A stretch of DNA of 64,000 nt from Streptomyces sp. NBC_01689 (GCF_036250675.1 NZ_CP109592.1:7254001-7318000); one strand, 5' to 3'; shown: positions 52,607-61,560, counted from the stretch's first letter. Program-made: numbers and translations. Notes: generated from the sequence alone by a model not told the origin.

Positions 52607-53848
52607 TTACACCGTGGCCGGGCGGGTGGGCTCCGCGTCCGGGGCCGGGATGGTGGTCTTCAGATCACCGGACAGGTCTCCGGTGACGGGGCCCGCGGGC
52701 GGCGGGGTGACCGCGGCCATCGCGGTGGTGACGACGCCGGCCGGCTCGGTGGCCTCGTTGACGTTGTCGACGGTGACCGGCTGGCGGCGGGACAGCGTCC
52801 AGATGACGCCGGCGCCGGCGACCAGGAGCGCGCCGGTGAGGACGATGCCCCAGGTGCCCTGCTTGGTCAGGAACTCGGCCGCGGCACCGGCCAGTCCGGC
52901 GGCCGGCAGGGTCAGGCCCCAGGCGACGAACATCCGGGTCGCGGTCGACCAGCGGACGACCCCGCCCTTGCGGCCGAGACCCGAGCCCATCACGGCACCC
53001 GAGCAGACCTGGGTGGTGGAGAGGGAGAAGCCGATGTGGGAGGAGGCCAGGATGGCCGTCGCGGCGCTGGTCTGGGCGGCGAAGCCCTGCTGCGGCGCGA
53101 GGTCGGTCAGCCCCTTGCCCATCGTGCGGATGATGCGCCAGCCGCCCAGGTAGGTGCCGAGCGCGATGGCGGTACCGGCCGAGACGATGACCCAGGTGGG
53201 AGGGTTCGAGCCGGGGGCGATCACGCCGCCGGTGACCAGGGCGAGGGTGATGATGCCCATCGTCTTCTGCGCGTCGTTCGTGCCGTGCGCCAGCGAGACC
53301 AGACCGGCGGAGGCGATCTGGCCGGCGCGGTACCCCTTGGCGGTGGCCCGCTGGTCGGCGCGGCCGCCGATCCGGTAGGTCAGCCGGGTGGCCAGCATCG
53401 CGGCGAGTCCGGCCACGACGGGCGCGGCGACCGCGGGGATCAGGACCTTGGTGACGACGGTCGAGCCGTTCACCGACGACCAGCCGGCGGACATGACCGC
53501 GGCGCCTATCAGGCCGCCGAACAGGGCGTGGGAGGAGCTGGAGGGCAGACCCAGGAGCCAGGTCAGCAGATTCCAGAGGATGGCGCCGACGAGCGCCGCG
53601 AAGATCACTTCGGTGCGGATGCCCTCTTCGTTGATGAGTCCACCGGAGATCGTCTTGGCGACCTCCACGGAGAGGAACGCACCGACGAGGTTCAGCACGG
53701 CGGACATGGCCACCGCCGTCTTGGGCTTCAGAGCGCCGGTCGAGATGGTCGTCGCCATCGCGTTGGCAGTGTCGTGGAAACCGTTCGTGAAATCGAACAC
53801 GAGAGCGGTGACGATCACGATTCCGAGGAGGAGCGTGATGTGTTCCAT
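52607..53848 (-). CDS. pitH2: Low-affinity inorganic phosphate transporter (PiT family)
   Basis: A 413-residue PiT-family symporter that takes up phosphate as a metal-phosphate complex. The two inverted PiT signatures are FDFTNGFHDTANAMATTISTGAL and LAHGTNDAQKTMGIITLAL, with about ten hydrophobic segments. The C-terminal ~60 residues are a hydrophilic tail. It resembles S. coelicolor PitH2 by length and gene order next to the cob cluster, from memory. A PHO-box-like repeat lies 42-69 nt upstream, pointing to PhoP control. A small membrane protein gene follows. Confidence 0.92.
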   Translation of the reverse strand: MEHITLLLGIVIVTALVFDFTNGFHDTANAMATTISTGALKPKTAVAMSAVLNLVGAFLSVEVAKTISGGLINEEGIRTEVIFAALVGAILWNLLTWLLGLPSSSSHALFGGLIGAAVMSAGWSSVNGSTVVTKVLIPAVAAPVVAGLAAMLATRLTYRIGGRADQRATAKGYRAGQIASAGLVSLAHGTNDAQKTMGIITLALVTGGVIAPGSNPPTWVIVSAGTAIALGTYLGGWRIIRTMGKGLTDLAPQQGFAAQTSAATAILASSHIGFSLSTTQVCSGAVMGSGLGRKGGVVRWSTATRMFVAWGLTLPAAGLAGAAAEFLTKQGTWGIVLTGALLVAGAGVIWTLSRRQPVTVDNVNEATEPAGVVTTAMAAVTPPPAGPVTGDLSGDLKTTIPAPDAEPTRPATV

Positions 53849-53889
53849 TTACCCAGGCTTCTGTTTGACGTCAGTGGCACGTGGACCGT

Positions 53890-53917
53890 AGGCAACCTGA
53901 GTGAACGGAAGATGAAC
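53890..53917 (-). promoter_or_regulatory. PHO box-like direct repeats before the phosphate transporter
   Basis: On the minus strand, GTTCATC, GTTCACT and GTTGCCT follow each other at 11- and 10-nt intervals, close to the PhoP direct-repeat unit GTTCACC. The first two units match best. Confidence 0.7.
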
Positions 53918-54026
53918 TGAGGCGGGCTTAGGGGTGTATCCAACCGCGGATCCGCCCTCCGTTTGCCTCCGGGGGAGGTGAGGGTCGGGACCCTTGGTTC
54001 GAACGAAGGCGGAATAGCGGGCTCCG

Positions 54027-54815
54027 CTAGCCCTTCGCGAGCCTCTTCAGCCGGCTCGTGGACCCGTTGAAGAGATTCTGGTCACCCGGCAGGGCGCCGT
54101 GGTTGTCGTACTGCCAGAACGTCCACGCCGACCAGCCGCCCGGCAGCACGCCGATGTCCGACGAGTCGTAGCGGGCCAGCCAGAGCGCGTGGTCCGCGGC
54201 GAAGGCGCGGCTGTCCCCGGTGCACGTGGTCCACCAGTGCGCGGTCGTGTAGATCACCGGGCGTCGGCCCGTGTACCGCTCCACCTCGTCGCTGAAGTCC
54301 TGGATCCAGCGCACCAGCCGGGTCTTGCCCATGCCGTAACACTTGTGCCTGCTGTACGGGTTGTACTCGATGTCGAGCGCGGGTGGCAGTGTCCGGCCGT
54401 CGGGCTGCCAGTCGCCTCCGTTGCGCATGAAGTACGCGGCTTGGGTGGTTCCGGACGATTTGTTCGGAATTGCGAAATGGTAGGCGCCGCGGAGGAGTCC
54501 CGCGTCGAGCGCCCCGTTGTACTGCTGGTCGAAGTAGGGGTTGCGATAGGTGTGGGACTCGGTGGCCTTCACGTAGACGAACCGGGCGCCCCTCTCCCTG
54601 ACGCTCTGCCAGTCGACGTTCTTCTGGTGCGAGGAGACGTCGTGGCCCCTCGGTGCGTCGGCCGCCTCGGCGGGCGCGCCGGTCAGCGCCGGTGCGGTGA
54701 AGGCGAGTGTCGTCAGGGCGGAGGCGGCGGCGAGGGCGAGGGTGAGGGTGTGGGCGCGGCGGCGGAGCGGCCCGCGGCCGCGGGCCGGGCGGCCCCCCGG
54801 AACGGCGTTCTGCAC
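54027..54815 (-). CDS. Secreted GH25 lysozyme-like muramidase
   Basis: A 262-residue secreted glycosidase of family 25 that hydrolyses peptidoglycan beta-1,4 links. A long Arg-rich signal peptide precedes the core, which starts at RGHDVSSHQKNVDWQSV. The catalytic acid pair is in PPALDIEYNPYS (DxE), with WLARYDSSDIG and WSAWTFWQYDNHGALPG later. GTG 54815 is preferred because GGGGGA lies 7 nt upstream; an ATG at 54851 would add 12 residues without a ribosome site. It is divergent from the class II aldolase gene. Confidence 0.9.
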   Translation of the reverse strand: MQNAVPGGRPARGRGPLRRRAHTLTLALAAASALTTLAFTAPALTGAPAEAADAPRGHDVSSHQKNVDWQSVRERGARFVYVKATESHTYRNPYFDQQYNGALDAGLLRGAYHFAIPNKSSGTTQAAYFMRNGGDWQPDGRTLPPALDIEYNPYSRHKCYGMGKTRLVRWIQDFSDEVERYTGRRPVIYTTAHWWTTCTGDSRAFAADHALWLARYDSSDIGVLPGGWSAWTFWQYDNHGALPGDQNLFNGSTSRLKRLAKG

Positions 54816-54986
54816 GGTGGATCCCCCAGGGGTCAGTGGAGGATCATTCAATGCACGCCGGTCGCCGACCCATCACTTTAAAATGCTGATCTGTCCATAT
54901 ATAAACCCTTATGGGCTTACGTCTTTCACTCCTGAAGCGCCCTGGCCCGCCACCCGGTCGGCGTCCGCCCTGACAGGATCGCGGTC
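54816..54986. promoter_or_regulatory. Divergent promoter region with an AT-rich stretch
   Basis: The gap between GH25 and class II aldolase genes includes CTTTAAAATG and CATATATAAACCC (about 54876-54907), strikingly AT-rich for this DNA. It probably holds promoters for one or both genes; exact -10/-35 pairs are not assigned. Confidence 0.5.
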
Positions 54987-55715
54987 ATGACGGAGCGACG
55001 GCGGGGCGGGCGGGACGCGGAAGTGGGTGCGCACGGCGCGCGGACTCCGGAGGTGGTGGACGCGTGGGACGAACTCGTCGCGACGGCCCGCCGGACGGTC
55101 GCCGACGGCCTGGTCGTCGGAACCTCGGGCAACGTCTCGGTGCGGGTCGGCGACACGGTCCTGGTCACGCCGACCGGTGTGCCCTACGGCCGGCTCGCGC
55201 CGGGCGACGTCGTCGGGGTGGACCTCGACGGCCGGCAGACCCTCGGTTCCCTCTGTCCGACCAGTGAACTGCCGATGCATCTGGCGGTCTACCGCGCCAC
55301 CGACGCGCGCGCCGTCGTCCACACCCACGCCGCGCACGCGACGGCGGTGTCGACGCTCGTGACCGAACTCCCGCTGATCCACTACATGGCGGGCGCTCTC
55401 GGTGGCCCTGTCCGAGTCGCCCCTTATGCGACCTATGGGACTCCCGAGCTGGCCGAGAACATGCTGCGGGCGCTGGCCGGACGTACGGCCTGTCTCCTCC
55501 AGAACCACGGCACCCTCGCCCACGGAGCCTCCCTGGACCAGGCGTACGACCGCACCGCCCAGCTGGAGTGGATGTCCCGCGTCTGGCTCCTGGCCTCGTC
55601 CGTACCGGGACTGTCGCCGACGCTTCTGACGCGGGCGCAGCTGGCGCAGGCGGGGGAGCGGCTGCGGGGGTACGGCCAGCCCGGCCCGGACACGGACGGC
55701 GTCCGCGCCCCCTGA
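54987..55715 (+). CDS. Class II aldolase/adducin family protein
   Basis: A 242-residue zinc-dependent aldolase of the L-fuculose-phosphate/ribulose-phosphate epimerase group. Motifs are GLVVGTSGNVSVRVGDTVLVTPTGVPY, LCPTSELPMHLAVYR (with the catalytic Glu), and the zinc ligands in VVHTHAAHATAVST and LLQNHGTLAHG. It should cleave or form a C-C bond of a small sugar phosphate; the substrate is open. ATG 54987 gives a ~20-residue Arg/Gly-rich leader; a start near 55050 is also possible. Confidence 0.88.
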   Translation: MTERRRGGRDAEVGAHGARTPEVVDAWDELVATARRTVADGLVVGTSGNVSVRVGDTVLVTPTGVPYGRLAPGDVVGVDLDGRQTLGSLCPTSELPMHLAVYRATDARAVVHTHAAHATAVSTLVTELPLIHYMAGALGGPVRVAPYATYGTPELAENMLRALAGRTACLLQNHGTLAHGASLDQAYDRTAQLEWMSRVWLLASSVPGLSPTLLTRAQLAQAGERLRGYGQPGPDTDGVRAP

Positions 55716-55880
55716 CCCGACCACGGCGCCGCGCCGCGCCGCGACGGCGCACGCCGCCACGGTCCGGTCTCCGCGCGTCCGGTGCCCGCCGGAGGGGGCT
55801 TCGGCGGCGGCCCGCCGGCCTGTGCCGCCGCGCCCCGGCGACCGAGCCGTCGGTGCGCGCTCCCACTGGCCGACATCGGG

Positions 55881-57029
55881 ATGCGCCGTGAGACTGGGAC
55901 CGTGCGTACTGCCAAAGCGACGGCCGCGGCCGTCACCGTAGCCCTGGCCGCGAGCGCGGCCTCCGTGGCGGTGGGACGGTTCGCCAGCGACGCCGCGCTC
56001 AAGGCGCCGCCCGGCAGGCCCCTGCCCACCGAGCCCCGGCTCACCGTGCACGCCACGGCCCCGGGCCGCGTCACGCTCACCCGCGCGCTGGCCTCCCGGC
56101 GGCCGGGGACGTACGGACTCGCCGGCGACGGCTCCCACGCGGTCGTCGGCCCGGTCCTGGAGGACGCGCCCCACAGCGCCGACACCGTCGTACGCCGCCT
56201 CGAACGCGTGACCCACGGCACCCTGCGGCCCGGCGACCGGGTCTGGCTCACCCCGAACCTGTACGTCGGCAACCCGGGCACCGCTCTCGGCCTCGAACAC
56301 GCCGACGTGGACGTGCCCGGCGAGCTCGGCCCGCTGCCCGCCTGGTTCGTGCCCGGCGTCCGCGACACCTGGGTGATCACCGTGCACGGCCTGGGCGCCA
56401 CCCGGGAACTGCCGATGAACGTGATGGAGTTCCTGCACCGCAGCCGGCTCCCCGTCCTCGACCTCGCCTACCGGGGAGACGTCGGCGCGCCCCGTCCCCC
56501 GGACGGCCTCGGCCACCTCGGCGAGACCGAGTGGCGCGACCTGGACGCCGCGCTGCGCTACGCGGTCCGCTACGGCGCCGCCCAGGTCGTCCTGTACGGC
56601 TGGTCCACCGGCGCCACCATGGCCCTGCGGACCGCCGCCCACTCCGCCCTGCGGGACCGGGTCGCCGGGCTGATCCTGGACTCTCCCGTCCTCGACTGGG
56701 AGGCCACGCTGCGCGCCCTCGCCGGTGCCCGCCACACCCCGAGGGCCCTGCTGCCGCTCGCGGTCCGGGCCGCCCAGGGCCGCACCGGACTGCACGGCGA
56801 CCGCGTCCGGCAGGCCGCCGACCCCGACCGGCTCGCCGTGCCGGCACTGGTGGTGCACGGCCCGGACGACGTCATCGCCCCGTGGGGCCCCTCGCGCCGT
56901 CTCGCCCGGAGCCGCCCGGACCTGGTCACCCTGCACACCGTCTCGGGAGCCCCGCACGGTGCCCTGTGGAACGCCGACCCCACGGAGTACGAAGAGGTCC
57001 TGCGCCGCTTCCTGACGCCCTTGATGTAG
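55881..57029 (+). CDS. Alpha/beta hydrolase with N-terminal signal/anchor
   Basis: A 382-residue serine hydrolase. Residues ~8-30 (AAAVTVALAASAASVAVGRFA) form a signal peptide or membrane anchor. A ~130-residue N-terminal extension precedes the hydrolase core, which starts at TWVITVHGLGATRELPMN. The nucleophile is Ser in LYGWSTGATMAL (GxSxG), the acid Asp in LVVHGPDDVIAPWG and the His in SGAPHGALWN. GTG 55902 (codon 8) is an alternative start. The substrate is unknown. Three 15-bp repeats overlap its stop codon. Confidence 0.85.
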   Translation: MRRETGTVRTAKATAAAVTVALAASAASVAVGRFASDAALKAPPGRPLPTEPRLTVHATAPGRVTLTRALASRRPGTYGLAGDGSHAVVGPVLEDAPHSADTVVRRLERVTHGTLRPGDRVWLTPNLYVGNPGTALGLEHADVDVPGELGPLPAWFVPGVRDTWVITVHGLGATRELPMNVMEFLHRSRLPVLDLAYRGDVGAPRPPDGLGHLGETEWRDLDAALRYAVRYGAAQVVLYGWSTGATMALRTAAHSALRDRVAGLILDSPVLDWEATLRALAGARHTPRALLPLAVRAAQGRTGLHGDRVRQAADPDRLAVPALVVHGPDDVIAPWGPSRRLARSRPDLVTLHTVSGAPHGALWNADPTEYEEVLRRFLTPLM

Positions 57030-57065
57030 ACGCCCTCGATGTGGACGCCCTCGATGTGGACGCAC
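57014..57065 (+). repeat. 15-bp tandem repeat over the hydrolase stop codon
   Basis: GACGCCCTTGATGTA (57014-57028), two copies of GACGCCCTCGATGTG (57029-57043, 57044-57058) and a partial fourth (57059-57065). The first copy provides the TAG stop of the alpha/beta hydrolase gene. Confidence 0.85.
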
Positions 57066-57497
57066 CTGACAGGGCGGCCCGGCCGGACGTACGGAGCCCC
57101 GCCCCCGTCTCGTGAAGTCACGCCGGTGTGCGGGGCCGGTCCCTGTTCGCGGCGGCGGCCCCGGGAGCGGACCGCCGTTCCCGACCCCGGTGTCCGGGCA
57201 GCACCGCCGCTCCCGAGGTCCGGCCCCGTCCTTCCGTGCCGCCGGGGCCGTCGTCCCGTCGTTCTCCCTTCTCTTCCCCCCTCTTCTCCCCTTCCGTTTC
57301 CTCAGCGGGCCGCCGGGTGCCGCCCATCCGTTTCCTCCGCGGGCCGCCGGCAGGCTTCCGGTTCGGATCGGGGCAACTCGCGCGGGCTCGCGCTCACACG
57401 TGTCGAGCCCCCGCAAATCCCCGTGCATTGGCCACCCCTGTCGCCTGCTGTGACATTCCGTTTGGGTTTTCGGACCGCCAACCGGAAGACTGCACCC
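57066..57497 (+). other. Intergenic leader with pyrimidine tract and direct repeats
   Basis: About 430 bp without a supported gene. It contains a pyrimidine-rich tract (about 57260-57300) and a 23-nt direct repeat with one mismatch (57294-57316 and 57328-57350, 34 nt apart). The last part before 57498 (TGACATTCCGTTTGGGTTTTCGG) is AT-richer and likely holds the promoter of the next gene. The next gene's frame is open through most of this region but reads as non-coding. Confidence 0.5.
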
Positions 57498-58907
57498 GTG
57501 ACGTCCCGTAACCCGCGCGACTCCAGGCTCCGACTCGTCAGCCCGCGGCCCCTGGCCGCCGCTCCCCGAGCGGTGACCCAGCGCAGCTCGCGCCGACCCG
57601 CACCCCGGCCCCCCGAGGGCACCCCGCCGCCCGCGGAACTCGCCCGCATGGCGCGCACCGGCCTGTCCGACGCGGCCCGCGTCGCCCGCTGGGCCGACTC
57701 GATGCTCGGCCCCGGGCGCGACGGCGCGACCCCCGAGGGCAAGGGCACCCTCTCCGCGGCGACCGCCGAACGGGCCGCCGAGGAGTTGGGCCTGACCCCG
57801 GCTCAGGTCCGCGCGGACTGGGACACCGCACGCCTCGCGGGCCTCGTCGAGGTGCACGGCGACGTCGCCCGCCCCGGTTGGCGTCTGCGCGCCTGGAACC
57901 GCGACGACAGCGCCGTCCTGCGCGGCTGGGTCGCCCTCTTCGACGCCTGGTCACTGGCCCACCCCGAGCCCGCGGAGCGCGAGGCGTCCGCCGTCGCCGA
58001 GGTCGTCTCCGCGATGCCCCAGGTGCTCTCCTTCCTCCAGCTCTCCGCCGGGCCCGTCCCCGTGGAACAGCTCCTCGACCTCCTCGAACAGCGGGTCACG
58101 GAACTGCGCACCGAGCGCTGCGAAATCCCCTACGGACCCCAGCCGGAGCCCGCCCCGGAACCCGCCGCGGTCCCGGACCCGGATGCTCCGCTCGCCCCCC
58201 TCCTCGACTGGGCCCTGCACGCCCTCGCCGCCGTGGGAGCGCTCACCTGCGCCGACGGACAGGCCACCCTCACCCCGCTCGGCAGCTGGGCGGTGTGGGT
58301 CAAACTGGAGCAGATCTGCGTCGCCGCGCAGAGCCCCGCCGGGAACATCGAGCAGCCCGCCGCCGACATGCTCCGCGGCTGCGCCCAACTGCGCCCGAAC
58401 GCGGCCCGCGCCGAGTACCGGGCCTGGCTCGCGGCCCGCCCCGTCGGCAGCGCCGTCACCGAACTCCTGGAGGCCGCCCGCGGCGAGGACGCGCTCACCC
58501 GCGGTCTCGCCTTCGAGGCGCTGCGGGTGGTCGGGGCCCCCGCCGAACCCGATGTCCGCTCCGTGGCCGACGAGAGCTGGCTGCGCCCCTACGCGCTGCT
58601 GTGGCTCGCCGAACACGACGGCCACGACCCCGAGGACGCCCACGAGGTCCTCACCCGCGAGGAGTCCACCTGGCTGTGGGTCGACACCGCCGCCGCGGTC
58701 GCCGACCACGGCGAGGCACCGCTCCTCGTCCGGCACCTGGAGTCCGCCGTGCAGGCGACGGTGCCCGCGCTCCTCGACGAGGTGCGCGCCGTCGGGCACC
58801 CCCGCACCGTCCAGGTCCTGGTCGCGCTCGCGGCCGCGCACCCGGACCCGGCGCTCGCCAAGGCCGTCCGCCGGGCCGCCTTCCAGGTGCACACCGGGGG
58901 AAGCTGA
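57498..58907 (+). CDS. Conserved hypothetical protein, alanine-rich, helical
   Basis: A 469-residue cytoplasmic protein that I do not recognise. After a basic, Pro-rich N-terminus (RRPAPRPPEGTPPP), residues ~50-180 include a winged-helix-like piece (ERAAEELGLTPAQVRADWDTARLAGLVEVHGDVARPGWRLR). The C-terminal half is Ala/Glu/Leu-rich with repeating helices (VTELLEAARGEDALTRGLAFEALRVVGAP; HPRTVQVLVALAAAHPDPALAKAVRRAAFQV), suggestive of HEAT-like repeats. GTG 57498 was chosen because the codon bias changes here; the ORF is open much further upstream. No ribosome site is obvious. Confidence 0.75.
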   Translation: MTSRNPRDSRLRLVSPRPLAAAPRAVTQRSSRRPAPRPPEGTPPPAELARMARTGLSDAARVARWADSMLGPGRDGATPEGKGTLSAATAERAAEELGLTPAQVRADWDTARLAGLVEVHGDVARPGWRLRAWNRDDSAVLRGWVALFDAWSLAHPEPAEREASAVAEVVSAMPQVLSFLQLSAGPVPVEQLLDLLEQRVTELRTERCEIPYGPQPEPAPEPAAVPDPDAPLAPLLDWALHALAAVGALTCADGQATLTPLGSWAVWVKLEQICVAAQSPAGNIEQPAADMLRGCAQLRPNAARAEYRAWLAARPVGSAVTELLEAARGEDALTRGLAFEALRVVGAPAEPDVRSVADESWLRPYALLWLAEHDGHDPEDAHEVLTREESTWLWVDTAAAVADHGEAPLLVRHLESAVQATVPALLDEVRAVGHPRTVQVLVALAAAHPDPALAKAVRRAAFQVHTGGS

Positions 58908-58958
58908 GCACCGCCCCGGAGCCACGCCCGCCCCGGTGTCGCCCGGTCCGGACACGGC

Positions 58959-59372
58959 CTAGGCGCCGGTCTCCGGTGCGTACGTGCCGAAGCTCCAGAT
59001 GTTGCCCTCGGCGTCGCGGGCCAGATAGTCCCGCGCGCCGTAGTCCTGGTCGGTCGGGGGCATCAGGATCTCCGCGCCGTGGTCCACGGCCCGCCGGTGG
59101 TGTGCGTCGACGTCGTCCACGACCACGTACACCCCGGCGGGGCCGGCGTCCTTCATCGCGGTGTCGAACACCCCGCCGCGGCCCTTGGAACCGAGCATCA
59201 CCGCGCCGGCACCCTGGACCAGCTCCGCGTGCATCACCGTGCCGTCCTCGCTCTCGTACACCGACAGTTCGGTGAAGCCGAAGGCCTCCGTGAGCTGCCT
59301 GATCGCCGCCTTCGCGTCCGCGTACAGCAGTGTCGGGTAGATGCTCGGACGTCCGCCGTCCATGCCCGCCAT
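58959..59372 (-). CDS. VOC family (glyoxalase/bleomycin-resistance-like) protein
   Basis: A 137-residue vicinal-oxygen-chelate protein of the PhnB-like/glyoxalase group. It has the two beta-alpha-beta-beta-beta halves: PTLLYADAKAAIRQLTEAFGF then MHAELVQGAGAVMLG, and GVYVVVDDVDAHHRRAVDHGAEIL then YLARDAEGNIWSFGTY. It may bind metal or an antibiotic; no function is assigned. ATG 59372 has GAAGGAG upstream; ATG 59363 is an alternative. It lies between the convergent hypothetical gene and the metallopeptidase on the same strand. Confidence 0.85.
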   Translation of the reverse strand: MAGMDGGRPSIYPTLLYADAKAAIRQLTEAFGFTELSVYESEDGTVMHAELVQGAGAVMLGSKGRGGVFDTAMKDAGPAGVYVVVDDVDAHHRRAVDHGAEILMPPTDQDYGARDYLARDAEGNIWSFGTYAPETGA

Positions 59373-59467
59373 ACCGACCACTCCTTCTCGTCCCGCCGCC
59401 GGAATGTGACCTGCCCCACAGTCTCGCACCGGCCACTGACAACGCCCCCGCGAGCAGGCGCCGGCCC

Positions 59468-60358
59468 TCAGCGGAAGGTGTTGCACTGCGCCATGTCACC
59501 GGTGCGGTAGCCCTGGTAGAACCACTGCTGGCGCTGCGCGGCCGAGCCGTGCGTCCAGGTCTCCGGCGTCACCCGCCCCTGGAATCTCTCCTGGATGCGG
59601 TCGTCGCCGACGGCCGCGGCCGCGTCCAGCCCGTCGCGGATGTCGGCCGCGGTGAGACTGCTCAGCAGGGGCCTGCCCGTCGACGGGTCCTTCGTCGTCG
59701 TCGCGTGGTGCGCCCACACGCCGGCGTAGCAGTCGGCCTGCAGCTCCACCTTCACCGAGTTGCTGGTGGCGCCCGAGACACCGTCCTGGGCGCGGCCCAG
59801 CGTGCCCATCAGGTCCTGCACGTGGTGCCCGTACTCGTGCGCGATCACGTACGCCTGCGCGAACGGACCGCCGCTGGAGCCGAACTTGGTCCGCAGGTCG
59901 TCGAAGAAGCCCAGGTCCACGTAGACCTTGCGGTCGGCGGGACAGTAGAAGGGCCCGACGGCCGAGGTCGCGGTGCCGCACGCGGTGGCCACCCGGTTGG
60001 TGAAGAAGACGGTCGGGGAGCGGGTGTAGACGCCGTCGCGCCGCGCGAACTCCTGTGTCCAGAAGTCCTGCACGCTGTTGACCACCGCCACGACACGGCA
60101 GTCCTCCTTGGCGTTCGCGTCCCGCCCGGTACGGCAGGTCTCCTTGATCTGGTCGAGCGAGGAGGAGGTCACCGCGGGCTGGTCGTTGCCGGAGGAGAGT
60201 CCCAGCTGATCGGGCCCCACCCCGAAGAACAGCCCGAGCAGCAGTGCGATCAGACCGACGACACCGCCGCCGACGGTCGCCCGGCCACCGGGGATCCGGC
60301 TGCCGCGCACGTCCTGCACCTCGGAGGTGTCCAGGTCGGCGTCGTCGTCGAACTGCAT
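59468..60358 (-). CDS. Neutral zinc metallopeptidase (KPN_02809 family)
   Basis: A 296-residue membrane-anchored zinc peptidase. A hydrophobic helix (TVGGGVVGLIALLLGLFFGVG) follows the ~28-residue cytoplasmic N-terminus, then an external catalytic domain with the HExxH site in AYVIAHEYGHHVQDLMG, and QADCYAGVWAHH contributing the third ligand region. Four Cys (TCRTG, DCRVV, ACGTA, YCPAD) could form disulfides. Substrate is unknown. It begins with an acidic MQFDDDADLDTSEV segment that is common in this family. Confidence 0.9.
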   Translation of the reverse strand: MQFDDDADLDTSEVQDVRGSRIPGGRATVGGGVVGLIALLLGLFFGVGPDQLGLSSGNDQPAVTSSSLDQIKETCRTGRDANAKEDCRVVAVVNSVQDFWTQEFARRDGVYTRSPTVFFTNRVATACGTATSAVGPFYCPADRKVYVDLGFFDDLRTKFGSSGGPFAQAYVIAHEYGHHVQDLMGTLGRAQDGVSGATSNSVKVELQADCYAGVWAHHATTTKDPSTGRPLLSSLTAADIRDGLDAAAAVGDDRIQERFQGRVTPETWTHGSAAQRQQWFYQGYRTGDMAQCNTFR

Positions 60359-60552
60359 GCGCGCACCACCCTCCGCCCACGGCGCGTACGTCGCTCCGTG
60401 CCGTCATCCTCGTTCGCCCCCGGCGCCCCGGCTCCGGGCGGAGGGCCGAACGGGGGACCTCCGCCGGCCGCCCGCCGTGTCCGCGCGAAGTACCGCCGGG
60501 ACACCCCTACGCTCTGCGCCGGAACCCGGCAGGGGCGAAGGAGGGGGCAGGA

Positions 60553-61527
60553 GTGGCCACTGTGCCGGTCGAGGCGACACGGTCCGCCCGGACCGACGGG
60601 TCCGCGCGGAACGACGGGCCCGCGGGAACCGACAAGTCCGCGGGAACCGACGGGCCCGCCCGGGCCGGGACGACCGGCTCCGCGCGGGCCGCCGGTTCCG
60701 CCTGGACGTCCCCCCCGGCCCTCATGGAGCACCCGCCCCGGCCGGCGGTCCGGCCGGTCCGCCCCGGCGGGTGACCGCGGCGGGCTTCCCCGGCCGCGGT
60801 CCGCCGCGGTCACCCGCCGGACGGCTCGCGCGCTGCTCGGCGGAGCCGTCGCGGTGCTGGTCGCCGTGGCCCACCAGAGCCGCCCCGCCCCGTACGGAGA
60901 CCGGCTCGTGCCCCACACGCGCGCGGAAGAGCGCGCTCCGGGGCTCCCTCGTCGGGAGCCCCGCTGCGAACGGCCCGGGGCGCGGTCGATGCCTACGGCA
61001 CGGCGACCGGACGCGCCCGCTGGACGTACGCGCGCGAGGGCCGCCGTCCGCCGGCGGTGCTGCCCGCGCGCGGGCACGCGATCGCCCTCTGGGACGACGG
61101 ACCGGTCACCGACATCACACGGCGCGACGGGAGCGCCGTCCGCCGGCACCGGGCCCTGCCCGGGACCGCCCGGTGGCTCACGGAGCACGGGGCGGGCGGC
61201 GTGCTGCGGCTCCTGGACGGCGGCGTGCTCGCCGTGATCACCCCCGAGCGGGTCGTCGCCCACCGTGTCGCCGACGGCGGCCTGCGCTGGATCCTGCCCA
61301 CCCGGCCCGGCTGCCGCTTCGTGCCGGTACGTGCGGTTCGTCACGGTGCGGTGCTCCTGATCGCGCGTCCCTGCCCCGCCGAGGACCGCTGGACGGCCGG
61401 GCTGGACGCGGTGGACGACCTGGGCGTCGTCACCTCGCACCGCGCCCCGCCGCCTGACGGCGGACGGGGCGAGCGTCACAGTGCCGAACACCCGCGCCCA
61501 GGAAAAGTGGTTGCACCGCCCCGTTAG
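60553..61527 (+). pseudogene. Frame-broken membrane/PQQ-propeller-like protein gene
   Basis: Coding-like pieces run in three frames. A GTG at 60553 with GGAGG upstream begins a hydrophilic 73-residue piece that stops at 60774 (frame 1) and contains degenerate TDGSAR-like repeats. Frame 2 then holds a membrane-anchor-like piece (TARALLGGAVAVLVAVAHQSRPAPYGDRLVP, about 60815-60920). Frame 3 gives a short RGSLVGSPAANG piece near 60945. Frame 1 resumes near 60973 with GAVDAYGTATGRARWTYAREGRRP and continues to 61527 (WILPTRPGCRFVPVRAV). The last part resembles one half of a PQQ-binding beta-propeller. Either several indels have destroyed the gene or the sequence carries indel errors. Confidence 0.5.
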
Positions 61528-61560
61528 ACTTGGCCCATGGCCATTCTCCTCGCGCATTAG
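61525..61560 (+). promoter_or_regulatory. Possible leaderless 7-codon leader peptide before the ABC-F gene
   Basis: TAGACT (61525-61530), a good -10, ends 6 nt before ATG 61537, the spacing expected for a leaderless transcript. The frame reads MAILLAH and stops with TAG at 61558-61560, 58 nt before the ABC-F start. A -35 element is weak. This looks like a leader used for attenuation of an ABC-F gene. Confidence 0.4.
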
